NCBI GenBank assembly: GCA_017409915.1
Contig: JAFQRU010000074.1
Span: forward strand, 1-10,620
DNA from: Clostridia bacterium
GTDB taxonomy: Bacteria; Bacillota; Clostridia; Monoglobales; Monoglobaceae
DNA: 10,620 nucleotides
Reading direction: 5' to 3'
Part shown: in pieces, positions 1-6,305 of the stretch
Position numbering within the stretch: the stretch's first letter is position 1
Layout of the letters: every line of letters starts with the position of its first letter
Program-made: the position numbers and the translations under genes
The notes under the pieces: model-generated
Seen by the model: the letters and a program-made list of their open reading frames with translations, nothing else
Told to the model about the DNA's origin: nothing
The model's database searches: none

Positions 1-2288
1 GTGTTGGAGTTTTCCCCCTCAGTTTTTGCGGGGGTAAGGTCCATTTCCGCATCGATAAGAGTGCGGATGTAGAGCATAAAGCCAAACAGACTTCCGTTTG
101 GAGTTTCGTCATATTCCGCCGCCCTCTCAAACAAAAGACGGAGATTTTCCCCTTTGATTTCGCCGTTTTCTTCCCCTGAAACAATTTCTTTGTAGTTATA
201 GCGGTTTAGGATAAGCAAAATAAGTTCGCTTACGCTTAAATATTCCGCCTCGTCACGAAGAGCGTTTAATTCGTCAAGGAACTTCTTGCAATTCGCGTCC
301 CCTTGGGAAGAGGCTTCGCAAAGAGCATCAAAGAAGGAACATCTTTTTTTGACGCTTCGGATATTTGCAAGGCTTTCGGGGGTAAACCTGTAAAGAGGAG
401 AGCGCAAAACTGCAATAAGAGGAATATCCTGATAAGGATTGTCGATAATTTCAAGGAATGAAAGAACTGTCTGCACTTCCACCGTGTCAAGATAGCTCTG
501 TCCGATGTCGCTGTATACAGGAATCTGGTTCTGGGTTAAAACTTCCTCAAAGATTTTTCCGCCCGATTTGGCGTTTCTTAAAAGAATAACAATATCAGAG
601 TAGCGGACAGGCCGGATTTCTCCGGTTTTCGGGTCGGTAATTGGAAGCTTTTCTTTTGTTACAAGTTCTTTGATTCGTTTTGCAACAGAGAATGCCTCTG
701 CGGTTGAGTTATCCTCAACTGTGCGACCGTCAACAATATTAAATTCAGGGATGTATCTCCGAGGGTTTTCCTCAGACGGATAATAGGTTGCGCCAAATTC
801 AAGGCGCTCTTCCTCTCCATATTCAATTCCGCAGCTACGCTCAGTCATAATCTGACTGAAAACATAGTTGGTAAAGTCTAAAACATTGTGCCTGCTTCTG
901 AAATTCTGAGAAAGCTTTATGAGATGCCCGCCGTCAGAAACTTTATAGCGTCTTCCCTTCTCTGCAAAAATTTCAGGAACAGCGTTTCTGAATTTATAAA
1001 TACACTGCTTTATGTCCCCGACTGTGAATATGTTGGTGTTGTCTCTTGAAACAAGAGTAAAGATTGTATCCTGAGCATTGTTGGTGTCCTGATATTCGTC
1101 AACCAAAATTTCTTTGTATTTGTTTTGGAGCGCTTTCGCCACAGAGGAGGGGGCGCCCTTTTCGTCCTCTAAAAGAGAGATAAGCTCGTGCTCTAAATCG
1201 TTAAAGTCAAGATATCCCGCCATGCGCTTCATTTTCTTATGAGCGCGCATAGTCATAAGGACAATGTTTTTAAGAGTTCTTATCTGTGGCTCGTTTTCTT
1301 TAAGTTGCTTTAAAACAAGAGAAGAGTCAGAGGCAAAGAAAGAGGCAAGCTCGCCCAAAAGATTCTTGGCGAGGTCGCGCAAAGCTTTTATGTTGCTCTG
1401 AATGGTGGCTTCGAGAGGTTCCTTGGTTCTCTTTGTGGGGAGAGTTTCAAAAATAAGATTTTTAAAGGCCTCTCTGACTTTTTCGTAGTCGTTATTGTTG
1501 ATTGCCGACTCAACAATGCTCACTTTTCCTTTTTCGATAGTAAAGAAAGGAGCGTAAGGGTGGTCAGCAGGAAGATTCTTTTCCGCAAGAGAGAGAATTT
1601 CTTCGTATATTTCCTGTATATTTATAATTTCCTCTCTGGCATAGGCAAAAAGACGGCTGTGCCATGGAGAGTCTTCGAATTTTTCGCATTTATAATCAAG
1701 GGCAGAGTTGTTAAGCCACTTTGCAGGATGAGCCATACTTCTCGCAAAGGTTAAGAGGCTTAAAATTATGGTTCGCAGTTTTGCGTCGGTCTTATCTGAG
1801 CCGTGGCTTAAAACAAGGCTCTTAAAGAACGGAAGTCGGTCAATATTTTCATAGAACCGGGACAAAACGGTGTCAAGAGCCATATCTGTCAGGGTTTTGT
1901 TTTCAACCTCGGAAATTATGGAGAAGTCAACGGGAAGGTCCGTGTGATGAATGTTCCCTTTTATAACTTCAAGGCAGAAAGAATGGATTGTGGAAATATT
2001 TGCACTGCCTATTAACATTCTCTGCTTTTTAAGATGGACGTTTTTGGGGTTTTTCAAAAACTCCTGATTGATGGCGCTGGCAATTTTTCTTTTCATCTCT
2101 GCCGCCGCCGCTTCTGTATATGTAAGGATTAAAAGTTCGTTTACCGAGGTGGGATTTTTCTCGTCTAAAATCTTCTCAATGACGCGCTGAACTAAAACAG
2201 CAGTCTTACCTGAGCCTGCTGCCGCCGAAAGGAGAATGTTCTCTCCGTTATGGCTTATAGCCTCTTTCTGAGAAGGGGTAAAATCCAT
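1..2288 (-). CDS. addA: AddA, ATP-dependent helicase/nuclease subunit A (C-terminus missing, off left edge)
   Basis: AddA is the UvrD-like helicase and nuclease subunit of AddAB, the Gram-positive counterpart of RecBCD, which processes double-strand DNA ends for recombination. The minus-strand reading frame is open from ATG at 2288 to the window edge, giving 762 codons of a protein usually about 1200 residues long. Visible superfamily-1 helicase motifs are Q-motif-like FTPSQKEAI near the start, Walker A AAAGSGKT (residues 22-29), STIHSFC (motif Ia region), Walker B VDEYQDTN (DEYQD at residues 397-401), GDIKQCIYKFRNAVPEIF (motif III/IV region) and LSQNFRSR. The C-terminal RecB-type nuclease domain lies outside the window. 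The start is well placed: it abuts the TAA of the upstream pseudouridine synthase with no gap, and GAGGTG (2295-2300) sits 6 nt upstream. The usual partner addB is not the upstream neighbour. Family assignment is confident. Confidence 0.95.
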   Translation of the reverse strand, partial: MDFTPSQKEAISHNGENILLSAAAGSGKTAVLVQRVIEKILDEKNPTSVNELLILTYTEAAAAEMKRKIASAINQEFLKNPKNVHLKKQRMLIGSANISTIHSFCLEVIKGNIHHTDLPVDFSIISEVENKTLTDMALDTVLSRFYENIDRLPFFKSLVLSHGSDKTDAKLRTIILSLLTFARSMAHPAKWLNNSALDYKCEKFEDSPWHSRLFAYAREEIINIQEIYEEILSLAEKNLPADHPYAPFFTIEKGKVSIVESAINNNDYEKVREAFKNLIFETLPTKRTKEPLEATIQSNIKALRDLAKNLLGELASFFASDSSLVLKQLKENEPQIRTLKNIVLMTMRAHKKMKRMAGYLDFNDLEHELISLLEDEKGAPSSVAKALQNKYKEILVDEYQDTNNAQDTIFTLVSRDNTNIFTVGDIKQCIYKFRNAVPEIFAEKGRRYKVSDGGHLIKLSQNFRSRHNVLDFTNYVFSQIMTERSCGIEYGEEERLEFGATYYPSEENPRRYIPEFNIVDGRTVEDNSTAEAFSVAKRIKELVTKEKLPITDPKTGEIRPVRYSDIVILLRNAKSGGKIFEEVLTQNQIPVYSDIGQSYLDTVEVQTVLSFLEIIDNPYQDIPLIAVLRSPLYRFTPESLANIRSVKKRCSFFDALCEASSQGDANCKKFLDELNALRDEAEYLSVSELILLILNRYNYKEIVSGEENGEIKGENLRLLFERAAEYDETPNGSLFGFMLYIRTLIDAEMDLTPAKTEGENSN

Positions 2289-3173
2289 TTAATCCACCTC
2301 GAATTCTTTATGGTTTAAATAGGCGAAATCGCCCTCGTCCTTAAAGTCAAATATAAGCTTCCTTGCCCGAAGGAGCTGGAAGTCTTTTTGCCCGTTCTTC
2401 TTTGCACCATATTTGACATCTCCCATAATCGGGCAGCCAAGATGGGCAAAGGATGCGCGGAGCTGATGGGTTCTGCCTGTTAAAAGCTCTGCCCAGACGC
2501 CGTCCTCTGTGACCTTATAAGAGGTTACGGCAAGGGACGCGCCTTCTGTTTTTTCTTCCGAGAAGGAAACCTTGTTTTGAGCGCTGTCCTTTTTGATATA
2601 GCCCCTTATAAAACCCTCTTTTTCAGGGAGAGGTCGGTCGGTTTTAAGGAAATAGATTTTCCTTATTTCCCGATTCCTGATTTTCTCGTTAAAAAAGCGA
2701 AGAGCCTTTGCGTTTTTCGCACCGATAACAAGGCCTGAGGTATTCCTGTCTATGCGATGGCAAAGAGCAGGAGCAAAAGTGTTTTCCACAAGGGGATTAT
2801 ACTCCCCTTTTTTGTATAAATAAGAAAGAATAGAGTTTATGAGGCTGTCCTCTCCGTCGTGAGCGCAGATTCCCGATGGCTTATCGCAGATTATAATATT
2901 CTCGTCTTCATAAACAACGGCGGGAGCTTTCGCCGAAAGGAGAAAAGGGGGAAGCTCTTTCTCCGCAGGGAAAAATTCGTCGTTTACATACGCCTCAATA
3001 ACGCTCCCCTCAGAGAGGAAAGCGTCTTTTTGGGGGTGCTTGCCGTCAAGACGGATTTTCTTCTTCCGAAGCCATTTATAAATAAGGCTTTCGGGAAGAT
3101 GCTTAAAATATTTAATTAAAAACTTGTCCACTCTCTGACCTGCGTCGTTTGAGTTTATTTCAATCCGCCTCAT
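2289..3173 (-). CDS. RluA-family RNA pseudouridine synthase (RluC/RluD type)
   Basis: This 294-residue protein is predicted to isomerise specific uridines in RNA, probably large-subunit rRNA, to pseudouridine. Residues 1 to about 65 resemble an S4 RNA-binding domain (DAGQRVDKFL, then YKWLRKKKIRLDGK). The catalytic domain follows: YEDENIIICDKPSGICAH (residues 88-105), the family signature HRIDRNTSG (139-147) with catalytic Asp141, the conserved RKIYF segment (171-175), and LLTGRTHQLRASFAHLGCPI (230-249) followed by GDVKYG. Length and motif order fit the RluA family; the exact target uridine cannot be read from the sequence. The start has AGGAG (3179-3183) five bases upstream. It lies 15 bp after rpiB, and its stop codon directly abuts the addA start, so it is probably co-transcribed and coupled with addA. 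Confidence 0.93.
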   Translation of the reverse strand: MRRIEINSNDAGQRVDKFLIKYFKHLPESLIYKWLRKKKIRLDGKHPQKDAFLSEGSVIEAYVNDEFFPAEKELPPFLLSAKAPAVVYEDENIIICDKPSGICAHDGEDSLINSILSYLYKKGEYNPLVENTFAPALCHRIDRNTSGLVIGAKNAKALRFFNEKIRNREIRKIYFLKTDRPLPEKEGFIRGYIKKDSAQNKVSFSEEKTEGASLAVTSYKVTEDGVWAELLTGRTHQLRASFAHLGCPIMGDVKYGAKKNGQKDFQLLRARKLIFDFKDEGDFAYLNHKEFEVD

Positions 3174-3188
3174 AAAAACTCCTGAAAA

Positions 3189-3614
3189 TTAATCTTCGAT
3201 TTTTGCAACGCGATTTGCGTGTCTTCCGCCCTGGAAAGTTGCGTTAAGATACGCCTCAACAATTTCAAGGGCAATCTCAATACCTGTTATTCTCTCGCCG
3301 AGACAGATAACATTGGCATCGTTGTGCTCCTTTGTCATACGGGCGCTGAAAGTATCTGTAACATGAGCGGCACGGATTCCCTTTACTTTGTTTGCGGCCA
3401 TACTCATTCCGATTCCTGTTCCGCAAACCAAAATTCCCTTGTCACATTCAGAAGAAGTAATGGCCTTACAAACTTCCTTTGCAATATCAGGATAATCGCA
3501 GGAGTCGGTGGAATAAGTCCCGAAGTCCTTATAGTCATATCCCATTTCTTCAAGTTTTTTCATAATGGCGTTCTTTAAATTAAAACCGCCGTGGTCGCAT
3601 CCGATTGCTATCAT
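3189..3614 (-). CDS. rpiB: RpiB, ribose-5-phosphate isomerase B / LacAB-family sugar-phosphate isomerase
   Basis: RpiB interconverts ribose 5-phosphate and ribulose 5-phosphate in the pentose phosphate pathway; some family members instead act on allose or galactose 6-phosphate. The 141-residue product matches the usual length of about 145-150. It begins IAIGCDHGGFNLK (Asp7, His8 of the substrate site), carries VCGTGIGMSMAANK with Cys64 in the position of the catalytic base of E. coli RpiB, has the HNDANV motif with His97, and ends with GGRHANRV (Arg131, His132, phosphate binding). An upstream in-frame ATG at 3651-3653 would add 13 unrelated residues. I chose 3614 because GGGAGG lies 8 nt upstream and because ATGA overlaps the stop of the preceding gene, a classic coupled junction. 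RpiB rather than LacA/LacB is favoured by similarity to the E. coli enzyme, but substrate is inferred. Confidence 0.94.
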   Translation of the reverse strand: MIAIGCDHGGFNLKNAIMKKLEEMGYDYKDFGTYSTDSCDYPDIAKEVCKAITSSECDKGILVCGTGIGMSMAANKVKGIRAAHVTDTFSARMTKEHNDANVICLGERITGIEIALEIVEAYLNATFQGGRHANRVAKIED

Positions 3615-5440
3615 TTCTGATTCCTCCCAAAATTTTGTATTAAGAGTACGCAAAGCTCGTCCAGCCGTTCGTACATTATTTTCATATCTGCCCTCTTTAA
3701 AAGAAGGTCTAAATCAAGCTCTCCGTTCTCCCAAAGAGAAAGGGCCGTCTTTGCCCAATATCCCTCTTTGTCTTTTAAAAACTCCAAAGAGCGCTTCGCA
3801 AAAGATGAGTAGCGGTCCTTTGTGTATAAATAAAGAGCGATAAGCGAGACCGCCGTAGAGAAAACAAGCATATCGCTGTTTTGGAAAAGGTCTTTGGCGA
3901 TAATCCCCTCTGTCGTCTGAGAGTCCAGGAGGAGAGAAAGGATTTCCGGAGCAACGGTTCTAGTGTCCTCACTGAAATATCTTGCAAGTTGCTCTTTATA
4001 CTGCCTCTTTGAATCAATAAACCCAAGAGGCGTGTCTCCTTTAAAGCCACTAAGGGCAACATCTCCGTAAGCAATGCCGTAAGAAAGACAGATTTCGTTA
4101 ATCTTATCTCGGATGACACATCTTGCCTCATAAGGCAGAGAGTTCTTCTCTCTTTCAAGGGCCTTTATCTGCTCCATAGCATACATAATGTCAACTGGTA
4201 AAAGATTTAAATGAGTGGAAATGGCTTTAAGCTCAATTTTTTCGCTCCAATTTTCATCAAAAAGTCTTATTTTCTGTGGAGGGATAACGCTGTGCTTTGC
4301 AAAGCAATAAGAAACCTCTCCCGAAACTGCCTCGGGGAGCATACTGGGTACAAGACTGACCCCAAGCCCGCCCACAGGCTCTAAGAAAGCAGGGGAAACC
4401 CTTGCGCTTAAAAGCCTTGAAACTTCAAGAGGGATAACGCTTCCCATGTCCGCCTCTGAAACGCAGACGCAAGGAGCCTCGCAATAAGACTGCTTTCCGC
4501 CATAAAGAATAGTAAGGGACGGCACAAAACCGAAATCGAAAGATGTCTCCCCAACCGCAATAACGATTTTCTCTGATTTATCGCAAGACAAGATCTCGCA
4601 AAAGTTGGAACTTAAAATATTTTCAATACACTCGTCTATGGTTTTCTCGCTTAGTGGCGAAAAATCCAAAACACACTTGTCGCGAAGGAATACGCGGATC
4701 TGATTTCCCTCGCCCAAAGAGGAAAGAAACACCGAAAGGGGCGCAATGCACTTGGAAAGAGCGTCTTTTTCGGGAAGAAGATAAATCTCAAATTTCTTTT
4801 TCTCTCCTAAAAGGTGAGAAAGCCGAGGGGTAAAAGTGCAAAGGGCAACATTGTCTCGGAGCGGATGCCTTGAAATAATAACCCCGTCCGGCTGAGCCTT
4901 CTTAAAGAAGATGTCCAAAAGAAAACTTTCCTTATATATATTAGCCTCGGACAAAGCGCGGACTCCGGAAGGGAAAACCTCCTGAGTTATTTTATGAGTA
5001 GGGGAAGAAACCTTTTCTATCTCCCCGTTTATGTTAAATGTAAGGTTGGCGCAGGCAGAAGCGTCTTCGGCAAGGCCCACGAAAGAAAGCTGAGCGTGGT
5101 TTGCCCGTCTTGAAAGCTTAAAGCAAAGGGAAAGCGAAATTTCTATCTCCTCACATGGCGGAAGAGAGGAAAACCTTAAAACCATTGCGCCGTCAATTCT
5201 TCTTAAAAGAGAAATGCTGTTTTTAAGGGCCCCTCCAAGCTTTCTGAGGTTAACTGCGCGGGCCGAGGCGAAAACCTCTCCGTCGCAGGAAACTGAAAAA
5301 GCGTGAATGATCCCCTTTGGCACAAAAGGAAGGAAAACCTCCCCGTTTTCTGCGCCGTCAAGACGGTAGGAAAGGGTGGCAGAGACATAACACTGGAAAA
5401 TCTCAACAGAAATTTCCGCGTCTTTAATGGTTAAAGACAT
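3611..5440 (-). CDS. VIT / degenerate von Willebrand factor A domain protein (VWA5/inter-alpha-trypsin-inhibitor-like)
   Basis: This 609-residue cytoplasmic-looking protein has no signal peptide or membrane segment. I recognise a VIT-like layout by pattern only. Residues 1-110 match a shortened VIT domain (beta-strands, VFLPFVPKGIIHAFSVSCDG at 35-54, then RFSSLPPCEEIEISLSLCFK at 89-108, like the family's lGnlpPGe.v.v pattern). Residues about 190-310 follow the vWA pattern (KFEIYLLPEKDALSKCIAPL, 216-235; FLSSLGEGNQIRVFL, 238-252; KIVIAVGE, 291-298). The expected DxSGSM and TDG metal-site motifs are absent, replaced by LLPEKDA and VGE. Residues about 405-466 match the post-vWA region of such proteins (KINEICLSYGIAYGDVALSGF, resembling 'LslkYgI.s..Tafv'). 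The C-terminal 510-609 is helical. The start has GGGAGG 8-13 nt upstream (5449-5454). It is first in the operon and overlaps rpiB by 4 bp. Function is unknown; a binding or scaffold role is inference. Confidence 0.72.
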   Translation of the reverse strand: MSLTIKDAEISVEIFQCYVSATLSYRLDGAENGEVFLPFVPKGIIHAFSVSCDGEVFASARAVNLRKLGGALKNSISLLRRIDGAMVLRFSSLPPCEEIEISLSLCFKLSRRANHAQLSFVGLAEDASACANLTFNINGEIEKVSSPTHKITQEVFPSGVRALSEANIYKESFLLDIFFKKAQPDGVIISRHPLRDNVALCTFTPRLSHLLGEKKKFEIYLLPEKDALSKCIAPLSVFLSSLGEGNQIRVFLRDKCVLDFSPLSEKTIDECIENILSSNFCEILSCDKSEKIVIAVGETSFDFGFVPSLTILYGGKQSYCEAPCVCVSEADMGSVIPLEVSRLLSARVSPAFLEPVGGLGVSLVPSMLPEAVSGEVSYCFAKHSVIPPQKIRLFDENWSEKIELKAISTHLNLLPVDIMYAMEQIKALEREKNSLPYEARCVIRDKINEICLSYGIAYGDVALSGFKGDTPLGFIDSKRQYKEQLARYFSEDTRTVAPEILSLLLDSQTTEGIIAKDLFQNSDMLVFSTAVSLIALYLYTKDRYSSFAKRSLEFLKDKEGYWAKTALSLWENGELDLDLLLKRADMKIMYERLDELCVLLIQNFGRNQK

Positions 5441-5472
5441 ATTTTCTGCACCTCCCTGCCTTTGCTAACTCT

Positions 5473-5501
5473 ATTATACTATTAGGGAAGATTAAAATCA
5501 A
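5473..5501 (-). promoter_or_regulatory. sigma-A promoter of the VIT-rpiB-rluA-type-addA operon
   Basis: On the minus strand, TTGATT (5496-5501) is separated by exactly 17 bp from a perfect TATAAT (5473-5478). The expected start of transcription is near 5466, about 25 nt before the ATG at 5440, and the ribosome binding site lies between. No other promoter of this quality is seen between the four leftward genes. Transcription start is estimated from spacing, not measured. Confidence 0.8.
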
Positions 5502-5581
5502 GATTTTTCTTAATATAAAGTAACCAAAACCCCCGAGCGCCATATTATGAAATTAGAAGACGATAAAGGGGGTGCAAAGAC

Positions 5582-5701
5582 ATGGGCTGCGGAAATAATT
5601 GTTTATGGATTATCGTTCTTATATTACTCTTCTCTTGTTGCGGATGCGGTTGCGGAAATGAAGGAAGAACCTTCTCTTCTAATTCCTGTTGTTGTGACTA
5701 A
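5582..5701 (+). CDS. Cys/Gly-rich hydrophobic miniprotein A (39 aa)
   Basis: This small gene reads MGCGNNCLWIIVLILLFSCC followed by a Gly-Cys run and a polar tail ending in CCCD: 39 residues, 9 of them cysteine. A hydrophobic core (residues 8-17, LWIIVLILLF) is flanked by cysteine clusters. Its ribosome binding site AAAGGGGGTG (5565-5574) is one base from the ideal AAAGGAGGTG, with 7 nt spacing. It is not an isolated chance frame: the next gene encodes a clear paralogue with the same start MGC, a C-x-WIIVLILL-x-SCC core and a cysteine-rich tail. The N-terminus lacks Lys/Arg, so it is not a standard signal peptide. Similar tiny cysteine-rich proteins occur in Clostridia and are sometimes given uninformative names; I do not assign a function. 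Membrane association or metal binding through the cysteines is inference. Confidence 0.8.
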   Translation: MGCGNNCLWIIVLILLFSCCGCGCGNEGRTFSSNSCCCD

Positions 5702-5720
5702 TTAAAGGAACAAGATGTGA

Positions 5721-5730
5721 AAGGAGGTGA
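5721..5730 (+). promoter_or_regulatory. Near-ideal ribosome binding site of miniprotein B
   Basis: AAGGAGGTGA is complementary over ten consecutive bases to the usual 3' end of bacterial 16S rRNA and lies 5 nt before the ATG at 5736. This is the strongest ribosome binding site in the window and fixes the start of a gene that is otherwise too short to trust on length alone. Confidence 0.88.
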
Positions 5731-5735
5731 AAAGT

Positions 5736-5852
5736 ATGGGATGCTTCGGTGATAACAGCTGTATCTGGATAATTGTTTTAATCCTCTTGATTTCTTGTTG
5801 TTGTGGCGGTTGTGAAGGCACAAACCGTAGTGGTTGCGGTTGCGGCTGCTAA
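5736..5852 (+). CDS. Cys/Gly-rich hydrophobic miniprotein B (38 aa), paralogue of A
   Basis: This 38-residue product has 9 cysteines: MGCFGDNSCIWIIVLILLIS (residues 1-20), then CCCGGC, a short polar segment EGTNRS, and a GCGCGC tail. The central WIIVLILL is identical to that of miniprotein A, 34 bp upstream, so the pair arose by tandem duplication. The segment LISC could pass as a lipoprotein lipobox, but the N-terminus has no Lys or Arg and carries an Asp, which argues against normal Sec export. A strong terminator follows the stop by 13 bp. The gene pair therefore forms its own short transcription unit, divergent from the VIT-addA operon. Function unknown; the conserved core plus strong translation signals support a real gene. 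Confidence 0.82.
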   Translation: MGCFGDNSCIWIIVLILLISCCCGGCEGTNRSGCGCGC

Positions 5853-5865
5853 ATAAAGGTCGTTT

Positions 5866-5900
5866 CGGCGCTGTTTTATAAAAACGGCGCCGTATTTTTA
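5866..5900 (+). terminator. Rho-independent terminator of the miniprotein pair
   Basis: A 12-bp stem pairs 5866-5877 with 5881-5892 (CGGCGCTGTTTT against AAAACGGCGCCG, one T-G wobble), with a 3-nt ATA loop. It is followed by a T-rich tail, TATTTTTAT, from 5893. It lies 13 bp after the stop of miniprotein B. Confidence 0.92.
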
Positions 5901-6003
5901 TGCCTTTTTACACAAAAGCCCATATATATTATATATATAATAAGGAAGAAAAAGGGTCAAGCCTCCAAAAATCCCCTAAATATATGAAAAAAAGGAAAAA
6001 TAC
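5901..6003. other. AT-rich non-coding spacer with a 14-bp palindrome
   Basis: No supported gene is seen here. The stretch contains an alternating TA tract with the perfect palindrome ATTATATATATAAT (5928-5941), followed by purine-rich sequence up to the first promoter of the SLH gene. With the following regulatory elements it forms the 463-bp gene-free stretch 5853-6315. The palindrome could be simple low-complexity DNA or a flexible upstream element. Confidence 0.6.
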
Positions 6004-6032
6004 TTGACATTTATAGAAAAAAGTATTAAAAT
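6004..6032 (+). promoter_or_regulatory. Upstream sigma-A promoter P1 of the SLH protein gene
   Basis: A consensus TTGACA (6004-6009) is followed after 17 bp by TAAAAT (6027-6032), 5 of 6 bases matching TATAAT. The predicted start near 6039 would give a leader of about 275 nt before the ATG at 6316, running through hairpins and the second promoter. Confidence 0.75.
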
Positions 6033-6081
6033 AATTATTGGAAGATAGGGTGCATAGGTCTGTTTTCCCGTAAAAAATAAT

Positions 6082-6111
6082 GGTTTTTGGTGCGAAAATA
6101 CCCGAAAAACC
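6082..6111 (+). other. Imperfect hairpin in the P1 leader, between the two promoters
   Basis: GGTTTTT (6082-6088) pairs with AAAAACC (6105-6111). Inside, GGT (6089-6091) can pair with ACC (6100-6102), leaving a 2-nt bulge and an 8-nt loop. No T-run follows, so it is not a simple terminator. The motif GGTGC...CCCG occurs twice here (6049-6070 and 6089-6104), each followed by an A-run. It matches no riboswitch I know. It may be an RNA structure of the long transcript or a protein site. Confidence 0.4.
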
Positions 6112-6141
6112 GACTAATATTTCAAATAATTGTGAAAAGTA

Positions 6142-6157
6142 TTACAATTTTGTTACA
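6142..6157 (+). repeat. TTACA direct repeat, 11-bp period, upstream of P2
   Basis: TTACA occurs at 6142-6146 and again at 6153-6157, one helical turn apart, ending 14 bp before the -35 box of P2. Two same-face repeats next to a promoter resemble binding sites of OmpR/PhoB-type response regulators (Bacillus PhoP boxes have this hexamer style and period). The region is very AT-rich, so chance is possible. Confidence 0.35.
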
Positions 6158-6171
6158 TTTTCAATTTGCTG

Positions 6172-6200
6172 TTGACAGTCCAATTTTTTTAGTATATAAT
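6172..6200 (+). promoter_or_regulatory. Main sigma-A promoter P2 of the SLH protein gene, perfect consensus
   Basis: TTGACA (6172-6177), exactly 17 bp, then TATAAT (6195-6200): both hexamers and the spacing match the consensus. The predicted start near 6207 gives a leader of about 110 nt. This agrees with the strong ribosome binding site and biased codon use of the gene it drives. Confidence 0.9.
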
Positions 6201-6244
6201 CATATTAAGCTAAAAAATAGGCTGTTTGTATTGTGTTGTTATTT

Positions 6245-6260
6245 AGAGGCGAAAGCCTTT
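6245..6260 (+). other. GAAA-tetraloop hairpin in the SLH 5' leader
   Basis: AGAGGC (6245-6250) and GCCTTT (6255-6260) form a 6-bp stem (one G-T wobble) closed by the GNRA tetraloop GAAA. It lies about 40 nt into the P2 transcript and 38 nt before the ribosome binding site. A 5' leader hairpin that stabilises an abundant mRNA is a plausible inference; no terminator-like T-run follows. Confidence 0.5.
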
Positions 6261-6297
6261 GAATATATAAAATTTGAAAAAAATTAAAAATTTTTAT

Positions 6298-6305
6298 AAG
6301 GAGGA
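6298..6305 (+). promoter_or_regulatory. Ribosome binding site deciding the SLH gene start
   Basis: AAGGAGGA ends 10 nt before the ATG at 6316. An in-frame TTG at 6274 lies upstream of this site and would place it inside the coding region while adding 14 residues in front of a normal signal peptide. The site therefore supports 6316. Confidence 0.85.

Noticed and set aside
2859..3119. 86-codon plus-strand frame opposite the pseudouridine synthase gene
   Set aside because: It is a shadow of a conserved gene, with no motif or ribosome binding site.
3219..3578. 119-codon plus-strand frame opposite rpiB
   Set aside because: It lies antisense within a conserved enzyme gene, with no supporting start signal or motif.
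3615..3653. Upstream ATG adding 13 residues to RpiB
   Set aside because: The added residues do not resemble the family. The ATG at 3614 has a good ribosome binding site and the ATGA overlap with the preceding gene.
3775..4158. 127-codon minus-strand frame inside the VIT/vWA-like gene, same strand but different frame
   Set aside because: It is nested in a longer frame with recognisable domain patterns and has no own ribosome binding site or recognisable product.
5736..5852. Miniprotein B as a lipoprotein (LISC lipobox)
   Set aside because: There is no Lys/Arg before the hydrophobic core, there is an Asp in that segment, and the core is short. The lipobox match is probably a by-product of a Cys-rich sequence.
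5921..5941. Alternating TA tract considered as an origin or attachment site
   Set aside because: There is no DnaA-box cluster, integrase gene or flanking direct repeat; low-complexity AT DNA explains it.
6087..6287. 66-codon plus-strand frame upstream of the SLH gene
   Set aside because: It starts at TTG without a ribosome binding site and runs through the perfect promoter P2 and the leader hairpin. It is better explained as regulatory DNA.
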